64,000 bases of DNA. Source: Magnetospirillum sp. (GTDB lineage: Bacteria; Pseudomonadota; Alphaproteobacteria; Rhodospirillales; Magnetospirillaceae). The notes under the pieces are model-generated. The model was not told the DNA's origin and made no database searches. It saw only the letters and a list, made by a program, of their open reading frames with translations. The stretch's first letter is position 1; the number at the start of each line of letters is the position of its first letter. Shown one piece after another: positions 57,319 through 64,000 of this stretch. Made by a program: the position numbers and the translations under genes. The stretch covers positions 992,001 to 1,056,000 of the forward strand of contig JANQAI010000005.1 of the NCBI GenBank assembly GCA_024707145.1, in the 5' to 3' direction.

Positions 57319-57768
57319 TCACCCGTTCCAATCCTTGCCCGCCCTCGTCCTGTCGAACGGGACGTCCGTCGCCGGCGCTTCGGAGTCGAGGGGATCATCG
57401 TTGGCGGCCTCACGGAAATACTGCGCGATGAACAGCCGAATCGCAGCGCTGACCGACAAACCCGCCGGACGTTTCCGGGCGGCCTCGGTGCACAGACTGT
57501 CGACGCCTTGGCGCTCCCGTTTGGAGATTTCCCGCAGCGCATCCCAGAGCGCATCCTGAAGACGGATGGTGGTTCGCCGGCCGCCGATCTTGATGCTGCG
57601 GCCCGGCGTAATCGCAACGCCCCGGTTCACCTGCCCGAGCGCCGCCTTCATCATCGGCGACTGCGTCTTGCCGACCCGCTGGGACTGCTCGCTCCTCCGG
57701 CGGTTTGCTTTCTTCCCGGTCCCGTCCTGGTCGTCGTTTCCGGGTGCGGTCAACATCTCATCGTTCAT
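57319..57768 (-). CDS. RHH_4-type ribbon-helix-helix protein
   Basis: 149 residues, intact. A variable, charged N-terminal 60 residues precedes IKIGGRRTTIRLQDALWDAL, REISKRERQGVDSLCTEAAR and LSVSAAIRLFIAQYFREAAN, the family's strand-helix-helix. The C-terminal tail is acidic. It is convergent with the RHH gene at 56783, leaving an 86-bp interval. Target unknown. Confidence 0.8.
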   Translation of the reverse strand: MNDEMLTAPGNDDQDGTGKKANRRRSEQSQRVGKTQSPMMKAALGQVNRGVAITPGRSIKIGGRRTTIRLQDALWDALREISKRERQGVDSLCTEAARKRPAGLSVSAAIRLFIAQYFREAANDDPLDSEAPATDVPFDRTRAGKDWNG

Positions 57769-57850
57769 GGCTCGGCCCTTGGTAGGCGAAGACGCAACAG
57801 GTCGGCACCGTGGCGGCTTGCGGCCGCTGCGGTGCTTTTCCCCGTGTGGG

Positions 57851-59157
57851 TCAGGGACCGGTCGACGCGTCGGCGCCGGCCGTCCGGGATGGACGGAAGA
57901 TCCTTTTCGCGAGATAGGGGACGCTGAACACGATCACCGCGTAGACGAGCCCCACCCGTAGGCCTTGGCGAACAGCAGGCATCCTACGACCGCCAAGCCA
58001 CCGAAAATCCGGCTTGCGGCGGAGCGCCCCAGGGCCACGTAGACCGCACCGCTGGCGAGATAGAGCAGGAAGAAGTTCTGCCCCGCCGTCATCAGCAGCG
58101 TTTCGAGCGAGACGATCCCCGCGGCCTGCGCGACCAGCACGGACCCGAAGATCAGCGCCATTCCACCGACGGCGGCGCGCGGCGTCCCGCTTCCATTCAC
58201 CGTGCCCAGGCGGAACGAGGCCGGCGCCCATCCGCGGCGGCCGATGTCGAACAGCAGACGCGACGCCGCCCAGCAGGCCCCGTTCAGGTTCACCACGATG
58301 ATGCCGGTCACCAGAACCGCGACCGCCACGCCCGGGACACGCCCGCCCGCCAGGTTCTCCACCACCGCAAGGAACGGCGCCCCGGCGAGTTGTGGGCTGT
58401 CGAGCGGAACGAGGGCCTGCACCGCCGCCGAGATGCCGAGGTAGAGCCCGGTCACCACCACGAAGCTGAGGACCACGGCGATGGGGAAGTCGCGCTTGGG
58501 GTTCTTGAACTCCTCCGCGGTGAAGGCGAGCATCTCCCACCCCGTGAAGGCGAAGAAGGCCAGGGCCGCCCCGCCCCATAGGCCGGACAGCGACGGCGAG
58601 CCCGCGCGGAAGTCGATGGCGCTCCAATGCGGGACCGCGCCCAAGGCCACCGCGATCAGGCAGGCGGCCAGCACCATGACCACAATGTCCTGAAGGCGGC
58701 CGGCGAACTTCGCGCCGGCCCAGGTGGCGAAGAGACCGGTGCCGAGCAGGACCGCTCCCACCGCGGCGGTCAGCGCCGGCGCGGTGGCGGAGTCGGTCCC
58801 GAGGCCCTGGACGATGTAGGTGGCGCCGGTCAGCGCGATGGCCGGGATGCCCAGCGCGAAGGTGCCCAGCAGCAAGTAGGACGTGCCGATGGCCGCCCAG
58901 GGAAAGGCCTCCGCGACGAAACCCGACACGCCGCCGGCGGACGGGAAGCGTCGGCCCAGGCTGGCGAAGACCACCAGGAGCGGGGCGACCACCACCGCGT
59001 CCAGGCACCACGACCAGAGGGCCCACCCTCCGGCCTGCTGATAGACCAGGCCGGGGAGCGCCAGCATGCCGGCGCCCACCACGATGCCGATCGCCAGCGT
59101 CACTGCACCGAAGAGGCTGATGGTCGGCCGCAAGGCGTTGGCGTCAGGAGCGCTCAT
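57851..59157 (-). CDS. APC-superfamily amino acid permease, one frameshift as sequenced
   Basis: 435 residues from ATG 59157. The first helix has the APC substrate-binding Gly-rich motif (AIGIVVGAGMLALPGLV). Eleven or twelve hydrophobic helices follow, with GWEMLAFTAEEFKNPKRDFP as the family's conserved loop. Near the end, restoring one G in the C-run at 57951-57954 (plus strand) gives YGVGLVYAVIVFSVPYLAKR and a stop at 57851 instead of an early stop at 57934. The start overlaps the Rieske gene by 14 bp. Likely imports or exports the substrate or product of the neighbouring oxidase. Confidence 0.85.
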
Positions 59158-59479
59158 TGGCGATGATCCTCTCGTGGTGGAAGGGGGCCAGACCGGCATC
59201 CTCGGGAACGTCGAAGACGGCGGTCACCCGGTTGCCCACGATCACGGTCGGGACGCTCTGCCGTTCCAGGATCGCCCGGGGAAAGGTCGTCTCGTGCCAG
59301 GGGCACTTGATCGAGCCGGTCTTGTGGTTGCCGGTGCCCAGGAAAAGCGGGCCGCCGCGGTGGGGGCACTTGCCGCTGCACAGCAACGGCTTGTGCCCTT
59401 CGTGAGCGAGCAGGAAGTAGTGGGCCTCGTCCACGAGCACGCCGTTGTGTTGCGTGCGGTCGAATTCGACGACTCTCAT
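59144..59479 (-). CDS. Rieske [2Fe-2S] ferredoxin-type protein
   Basis: 111 residues. The Rieske cluster ligands are in CSGKCPHRGGPLFLG (Cys-x-His at about 38-40) and SIKCPWHETTF (Cys-x-x-His at about 58-61). It is the short soluble form used as electron donor to oxygenases. Four-base overlap with the upstream oxidase gene and 14-base overlap with the permease gene show tight coupling. It most likely feeds electrons to the haem-oxygenase-like diiron protein. Confidence 0.88.
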   Translation of the reverse strand: MRVVEFDRTQHNGVLVDEAHYFLLAHEGHKPLLCSGKCPHRGGPLFLGTGNHKTGSIKCPWHETTFPRAILERQSVPTVIVGNRVTAVFDVPEDAGLAPFHHERIIANERS

Positions 59480-60890
59480 GCGGCCAGCCCCAGGCCGGCG
59501 GCCTTGCGGATGCGGTAGGAGCAGGTGTCGGAAAGCACCTTGGTGCCGTGCAGGCGGCCACCGGGAATGACGATGGACTGCCCCGCCGCTAGTTCGATCG
59601 AGTGCAGCGGGCCGACGGTGAACTCAACCGCACCTTCGGTGACCTGGAAAAGCTCGGCTTGGTCGTGGATGTGCAGCACCGAAACCTCGCCCTTCGGCTC
59701 GGTGAACGTCAGCACGTCGGGGCCGGACCACATGTCGGGATGCGAGGAGCAGAAGTCGCCGGCCATGGGCGCCTTGAACAGCCGATCGCCGAACGCGAGC
59801 TGGTCCATCAGATCCTTGTCCGCGAGCGTCTGGAGCAGCTTGAACTCCTCGAAGCCCCGCACGACGTCCGCCAGGATCCAGTCGCCGACCCGCTCGACCA
59901 ACGGGGCGATCACACGTTCCATCGCCATGCGGCCGTGGTGGACGTCGATCTCGTGGTGTTCGTCGAAATAGCGGGTGTCCACCTCGGCGCCGAAGATCCG
60001 GCGCAGCATCTCGGACTGCTGGCGGTTCGCTTCGGCAAGCGTCGCCTCCGTGTAGAGGAGCGCACCGACATAGCGGCCGAAATGCTTGTGGTTGCGCGAC
60101 ACGAGGTGGAAGTAGTTCACCAGCGCCAGCGACGACGGCAGGAAGAACTGCCAGTAGGCGTGGGGCCGGTGATCCAGCCCACGGCTCTTCAGCGTGGTCT
60201 CGAAGATGGTGGAGTGCTTCGACGCCGGCACCCCGTAGCCGTACTCGTCGATCAGGATCGTGAAGAGCCCCGACTGCGCCGGCCCGTAATTCCCCAGGAC
60301 ATTGCGGGCCATGGCCGAGGCCTCGGTGACGAAGTCGGACGAGAGCTGCACCAGGAATTCGTCGGCGGCCGTGGCCGGATTGCGCGCCTCGAGGATGGCG
60401 CGCACGACCGCGCTTTCGCCGGTGTTGGCCTGCGCCAGAGCATGCTCCGCGTAGGCGCGGAACGACGGCATGGTCCAATGGCCGGAGGTTTCGATCTCGT
60501 CGTCCAGAAAGCCGAAGAGCTGGTGCTCCAGCCCGGGCCGAAGCCGTTCGCCAAGGCACTTCAGATCGTCGTCATAGAAGGCGGCGAACGCCTCGCGGCG
60601 AGGCCGGTCCATGGTTTCCGGCAGGAACAGAAGCTCGGCCTCGTAGATCGTGGTGAGCAGGCGCTGCCCGAACAGCGCGGCGTTGGTGGCGATCTGCGAC
60701 GGGGCGAGCTTGACGGTCAGGTCGATGGTCGCGGCGTCCTGCCGGCGGAGCGGACGGAGGAACGGGTTGTCCTCGTTCAGGAAGGACGTCGGCTGGCCGA
60801 ACAGGGATGGGACGAAAACAGCGTGGCGAGACCGTTCAGATCAGCGCGCGAAACCTCGTGGCGCCGGCAGGCGACAGCATTACCAGACAT
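59476..60890 (-). CDS. Haem-oxygenase-like diiron oxidase fused to a C-terminal cupin, one frameshift as sequenced
   Basis: From ATG 60890 the N-terminus reads MSGNAVACRRHEVSRADLNG; restoring one C near 60806-60809 joins it to PLFGQPTSFLNEDNPFLRPL and the main frame. Residues about 130-370 are an all-helical 'iron-containing redox enzyme' (TenA/haem-oxygenase-like) domain with candidate metal ligands in YEAELLFLPETM, LIDEYGYGVPASKHSTIFE, YTEATLAEANRQQ and FDEHHEIDVHHGRMAME. The last 100 residues form a cupin (VSVLHIHDQAELFQVTEGAV, IVIPGGRLHGTKVL). About 471 residues. Such oxidases do desaturation, C-C cleavage or N-oxygenation on amino-acid-like substrates. First gene of the oxidase-Rieske-permease operon. 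Confidence 0.78.
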
Positions 60891-60937
60891 TGCGGACTAC
60901 CCTTCGTCATGGTCGCGATGACGAAGAGGCTACAAAT

Positions 60938-61007
60938 CGGAATGTCCAGTTTGACCCATCAATACGTCCAGCGGTAACGTCAATTTGCCGAAATATGTCC
61001 AGTGGTG
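60938..61007. promoter_or_regulatory. Three TGTCCAG boxes between oxidase operon and Lrp-type regulator
   Basis: AATGTCCAGTTTG (60941-60953), AATACGTCCAGCGGT (60961-60975) and AATATGTCCAGTGGT (60992-61006) share AATNYGTCCAGYGGT. The cores TGTCCAG start at 60943, 60965 and 60996, spaced 22 and 31 bp, about two and three helical turns. Repeated same-face sites in a divergent promoter fit Lrp-type binding. The third box lies just before or inside the start of the regulator gene, fitting autoregulation. Confidence 0.6.
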
Positions 61008-61015
61008 CGGAGTTG

Positions 61016-61474
61016 ATGGTGGGGCAACAGCCTGGAGATGTGGATATGGTGGACGAGCTGATTCTGTGCCACCTGGAAGCGGACGGTCGTCAATCCGTCC
61101 AGGAACTGGCGCGCAAGGTCAACCTCTCGCGCAGCGCCGTCTACGCCCGCATCCAGCGCCTGGTCAAAGCCGGCGTGATCGCCGGCTTTACGATCATGCG
61201 CGGCGTCCCCGTGCCCAAGCCGGTCGTATCGGCCTATATGATCCTGTATCTGACGGGCCCCATCTGCGAGAAGGTCGCGAAGGAGATCGAGAAAATCCCG
61301 CAGGTCAAGCTCAGCCAGTCCATCGGCGGAGAAATCGACATGATCCTGACCGTGGAAACCGGCAGCCTCGAGGATCTCAACGACGTACGGGGCCGGATCG
61401 AGGCGATCAAGGGCGTGGTGCGGGTGAACACGTGCGTCATTCTGAAGGAACGCTTCAACCGTCTCCGACGCTGA
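61016..61474 (+). CDS. Lrp/AsnC-family transcriptional regulator
   Basis: 152 residues from ATG 61016 (other in-frame starts: ATG 60995 and 61046). Helix-turn-helix VDELILCHLEADGRQSVQEL, ARKVNLSRSAVYARIQRLVK, then the RAM effector-binding domain (SAYMILYLTGPICEKVAKEI, GGEIDMILTVETGSLEDLND). Members bind amino acids or derivatives. It is divergent from the oxidase-Rieske-APC operon, which it very likely controls through the boxes at 60938-61007. Confidence 0.88.
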   Translation: MVGQQPGDVDMVDELILCHLEADGRQSVQELARKVNLSRSAVYARIQRLVKAGVIAGFTIMRGVPVPKPVVSAYMILYLTGPICEKVAKEIEKIPQVKLSQSIGGEIDMILTVETGSLEDLNDVRGRIEAIKGVVRVNTCVILKERFNRLRR

Positions 61475-61484
61475 CCCCGGCCCG

Positions 61485-61841
61485 TCAGTTTACACGCGGT
61501 ATGGTGATTACGAACTTCGGCTTGATCCGCTCTCGATCGTTATTCTCACGTTGGAGCGGCGCGACGGCCTGCCGATTGTAGGCGACGGCGAACACCTCAG
61601 CGGCCCTGCCCAGGGTCTTGGCGCGGGTGGATCGGCAGCGATCCGCAAGTATTTCAAATGTCTCGTGCAGGCTTAGGCCCTCCAATCGGCAGATTTCCTC
61701 CAAGATCACCCATATCGTTCGGTTCAACTCCACACTTCGAACGGTTTTACCGATACGGATTGGGCGAATTTCATTACCCATCAGCCAAGAAGCATCATCC
61801 GTTAACTCAAACTCTGAATCTTGGGCGGGTTTCACTGCCAT
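61485..61841 (-). CDS. RHH_4-type ribbon-helix-helix protein, divergent member
   Basis: 118 residues from ATG 61841 (ATG 61892 would add 17). The family pattern appears as IGKTVRSVELNRTIWVILEE, ICRLEGLSLHETFEILADRC and LGRAAEVFAVAYNRQAVAPL. It is less GC-rich and more divergent than the other three copies. Its 3' end is 11 bp from the Lrp-type gene (convergent). Confidence 0.68.
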   Translation of the reverse strand: MAVKPAQDSEFELTDDASWLMGNEIRPIRIGKTVRSVELNRTIWVILEEICRLEGLSLHETFEILADRCRSTRAKTLGRAAEVFAVAYNRQAVAPLQRENNDRERIKPKFVITIPRVN

Positions 61842-62588
61842 ATAGGAACTATTCCCTTTATAAACTGCGCCCGCACCATAGCGCGACAGCATATGGGCAA
61901 TCTACCATAACGCGATGAAATGGCAACAGCACGTAAATGAGTTGTTTTTATAAAAATCGAAAGACCTTGAGGTTGATGATATCCCTGATTTCGCCCACAT
62001 AACGTTCTCTTTGCTGCTCAATTCAGCAGAGCCGACCGCTGCAAGATGGTCCCGATTATCCCGCTGGAACGTGAGCGGTCGCTCCGGACCGCTTTCATTG
62101 GACGGTCAAAGCCTCCGAGCTGCCGGCCGAACCAAGTCCCGACGAATGGAACGACAGCGGAATTCACAACGGCAGGCATGCGTGAACCAAATCCTTTTTT
62201 CGACAGTCACTTATTCCATATAGGCGCGGCAGCTTCAGGCTTGGTATTGGAAGCCCCCACCGCTTCAGATCGGATGACGGAGGCGGCCGTTCCGCATGGT
62301 GCCGCAGGAGCATGGGCACGAAGCGGGATGCAGGCGTCGATTGCCTCCTGAACGAGGCGCTCCCGGACTCCGAAGTCCGTCGGCGCGGCGACGCGCGCCA
62401 AGGCGGAGGCCGCTCCGACGATCGGCAGGTGTCCCAGCCATGGAAGGAGGATCGGCCGTATTCGTCAACTCGGTTCGCCGACGAAAGCCCCGGCATTCCG
62501 CGGTATTGGTCTCGACGGGGTGTTTGCAGCCGACCGCGGCGACGCGACATACTGCCGCTCCGTTCACGCCTCGCCAGAAAGTCGCCCG
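61842..62588. other. Long interval without a supported intact gene
   Basis: 747 bp. The first 150 bp are AT-rich and hold the promoter of the RHH gene. On the minus strand, 62224-62440 reads ARVAAPTDFGVRERLVQEAI and AAASVIRSEAVG-like residues that could be the end of a small or broken gene, but the 5' part is not clear. Nothing else is supported. Confidence 0.4.
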
Positions 62589-63377
62589 ATGTCCCCCCGC
62601 ACCGCAGCCGTCCTGGTTCTCGGCGTTCTTGCCTTTGCCGGCGTTGTTTCGCCGGCCGCGGCGGCTCCCACCGCGTGCCCACAGCACTTCGTCGCCGGGC
62701 AGGCGCCGGATTCGACGCGGCAAAGCCTGGCCGCCAAGACGCGCCCGCTTTGCTACGATGGCTACGCCCTGCTGCATTCCGGGATCAGCCGCACGCCGCT
62801 GTGGACGGCCGAGCACCTGACCACGGAACGACTCGCCGCGGCGCGGGGGCTGAAGCGCAGGAACCGGTTTCATGCCGATCCCAACCTGCCGGCGGACGAG
62901 CGGGCCGAACTGGACGACTACAAGGGATCGGGGTTTGATCGTGGGCACATGGCTCCCTCCGGTGACATGCCGACACCGGCAGCGCAGGAGGAGAGCTTCA
63001 GCCTCGCCAACATGATCCCGCAAAGCTCCAAGATGAACCAGCTCATCTGGGAATGGATCGAGAGCGGCATCCGTGACCTCGCGGAACGGCAGGGCGAGCT
63101 GTACGTTGTCACCGGACCGGTCTTCCAGGGGCAGAGCCTGCAGCGGATCAACGGCCGCGTCCTCGTGCCCAGCCACGCCTTCAAGGCAGTCTATGATCCG
63201 CAGCGGCGCCAGGCGGCCGCCTACCTCGTGGAGAACGTCACCACGAAGGCCCATCGGGTGTTGTCGATCGCCGAGTTGGAACAGCTGACCGGGGTTGCGG
63301 TGTTTCCTGGACTCCCAGAGGCGGTCAGAGCGATCGCGATGCCGTTGCCCGAACCCAAACCGCGTCGGCGGTCGTGA
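62589..63377 (+). CDS. Secreted DNA/RNA non-specific endonuclease (NUC1 family)
   Basis: 262 residues from ATG 62589. A signal peptide (MSPRTAAVLVLGVLAFAGVV..AAA) is followed by the nuclease domain. The active site is SGFDRGHMAPSGDM with the catalytic His at about 121, and the metal-binding Asn is in MIPQSSKMNQLIWEWIE. Cys at about residues 30 and 55 may form a disulfide. Enzymes of this Serratia-nuclease family degrade any DNA or RNA outside the cell. Intact. Confidence 0.9.
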   Translation: MSPRTAAVLVLGVLAFAGVVSPAAAAPTACPQHFVAGQAPDSTRQSLAAKTRPLCYDGYALLHSGISRTPLWTAEHLTTERLAAARGLKRRNRFHADPNLPADERAELDDYKGSGFDRGHMAPSGDMPTPAAQEESFSLANMIPQSSKMNQLIWEWIESGIRDLAERQGELYVVTGPVFQGQSLQRINGRVLVPSHAFKAVYDPQRRQAAAYLVENVTTKAHRVLSIAELEQLTGVAVFPGLPEAVRAIAMPLPEPKPRRRS

Positions 63378-63421
63378 CCATGACCGGCGCCCCCACACAC
63401 CGCTCACCTGACGAGGCTCCG

Positions 63422-63676
63422 ATGCCGTCGCCGATAACGCCCTTCGCCGATGAGGCCGACTCGCTGCAAATCGACGATCTGACGGTCGAGAACCGCACCG
63501 ACCGCGTATCCCTCTACGGCAGTGTCGCGCTCACCAAGGACCGCGCAGGCCTGGAGCACGCCCGCGCGCTGAAGGCCATCCTAGACGCGGTGGTTGCCGC
63601 CTTGGAAGACGAGGAGAACCTGCCCGAGGCGGTCGCGACGAAGCCGCCGGACCAAGTGCCGAACCCGTTCGGCTGA
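63422..63676 (+). CDS. Small conserved-looking protein, function unknown
   Basis: 84 residues from ATG 63422, with GAGG five bases upstream (an in-frame ATG at 63380 is possible). It reads MPSPITPFADEADSLQIDDL, NRTDRVSLYGSVALTKDRAG and a helix LEHARALKAILDAVVAALED, ending in a proline tail. Soluble and acidic. It follows the nuclease gene by 45 bp and may be co-transcribed. Not recognised, though the compact fold and codon bias look real. Confidence 0.6.
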   Translation: MPSPITPFADEADSLQIDDLTVENRTDRVSLYGSVALTKDRAGLEHARALKAILDAVVAALEDEENLPEAVATKPPDQVPNPFG

Positions 63677-63811
63677 GCGCCGTACGGCTGGTTGAGGACC
63701 GACGTCACCGCGTTTCGTCCGAAGGCCGACCCGCGGCCCCAACGGCTTCCGGGGTCCCGCTGGAGCCGGTTCTCGCACGCAGCGAGGCGACCAACCGAGC
63801 CCTCGCCCGAG

Positions 63812-64000
63812 CACCGTCAGCACAAGGGCATCAACAACCGGGCCGAGAACTCGCACCAACCGACCCGGCGACGCGAGCGGCAGATGAAGCGCTTCAAATC
63901 GCCCCGACAGGTGCAGCGCTTTCTGTCTATCCATGACCCGATCGCCAACCTCTTCCACCTCCACCGCGACCACCGCCCCGCCTCCGACTACCGCGCCGCC
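63812..64000 (+). mobile_element. IS6-type transposase, C-terminal part, 5'-truncated and cut by window end
   Basis: The frame HKGINNRAENSHQPTRRRER, QMKRFKSPRQVQRFLSIHDP, IANLFHLHRDHRPASDYRAA is the conserved C-terminal end of IS6-family transposases, including the catalytic Glu in NRAENSH. The part before about 63812 does not match, so the 5' portion is missing. It continues off the right edge. Confidence 0.8.

Noticed and set aside
1..64000. tRNA or rRNA genes
   Set aside because: I looked for GGTTCGA/TTC loops with acceptor stems and for conserved rRNA strings and saw none I could support.

Overview
The window looks like an alphaproteobacterial chromosome or chromid segment, most likely Azospirillum or a close Rhodospirillales relative. 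The reasons are its high GC, the thrS-infC pair, pyrD beside a DUF952 gene, four copies of a small RHH_4-type ribbon-helix-helix gene, and a PF10108-type exonuclease. There are many single-base indels in homopolymers and GC repeats. They split genes that should be essential (infC, pyrD) and many others that read perfectly once one base is added or removed. I treat most of these as sequence errors, annotate the genes across the breaks and say where each break is.

Layout. 1-10.3 kb is core-like: an RHH protein, envelope proteins, a class A penicillin-binding protein, infC, thrS, a degenerate EAL protein, pyrD and DUF952. 10.4-12.0 kb is a prophage remnant (hydrolase, holin-like protein, terminase C-terminus). 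12.0-13.35 kb is a mosaic of repeated GGAACCATAAA motifs, a decayed exonuclease copy and an intact IS5/IS427-type element. 13.4-22.3 kb is the most interesting part. On one strand it carries tniQ, tniB and tniA (Tn7/Tn5053-type transposition genes), a six-repeat CRISPR array, and cas7, cas8c and cas5c of subtype I-C. There is no cas3, cas1, cas2 or cas4. This is the expected gene set of a CRISPR-associated transposon (CAST) built on a minimal I-C Cascade, and it lacks a tnsA gene.

22.3-25.6 kb is scar tissue: toxin-antitoxin remnants, a MITE-like inverted repeat, and an IS1380 element inside a gene. 26.0-32.4 kb is a compact cluster of unfamiliar secreted or surface proteins: two lipoproteins, two large mutually unrelated-looking proteins, a BsuPI-like inhibitor domain and a lipoprotein metzincin protease. 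32.8-36.6 kb holds an MFS efflux gene with a divergent AraC regulator, a DnaQ-like exonuclease and DUF427. 36.7-42.8 kb is one giant RTX protein with an internal 1.1-kb duplication.

43.3-50.2 kb is a defence island: a PHP-SMC-like ATPase (TrlF-like), an XRE-ImmA/IrrE regulator-peptidase, and a two-gene CBASS operon (Cap15-type membrane effector plus CD-NTase). 50.2-52.1 kb holds IS66 and IS256 fragments and a serine recombinase. 52.2-57.8 kb holds DUF4186, tenA, a phosphatase-like protein, an intradiol dioxygenase, the intact PF10108 exonuclease and two RHH genes. 57.8-61.5 kb is a metabolic operon (haem-oxygenase-like diiron protein fused to a cupin, Rieske protein, APC permease) with a divergent Lrp/AsnC regulator and three repeated operator-like boxes between them. 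The window ends with another RHH gene, a secreted DNA/RNA endonuclease and an IS6-type transposase fragment.

How it fits together: the Cas5c-Cas8c-Cas7 set can make and process crRNAs but cannot cut DNA or acquire spacers. In the CAST model it would hand a target to TniQ, with TniB and TniA carrying out insertion. The CBASS and TrlF-like genes form a separate abortive-infection-type island. The 58-61 kb operon is probably switched by its own Lrp-type regulator in response to an amino acid or derivative that the APC permease transports.
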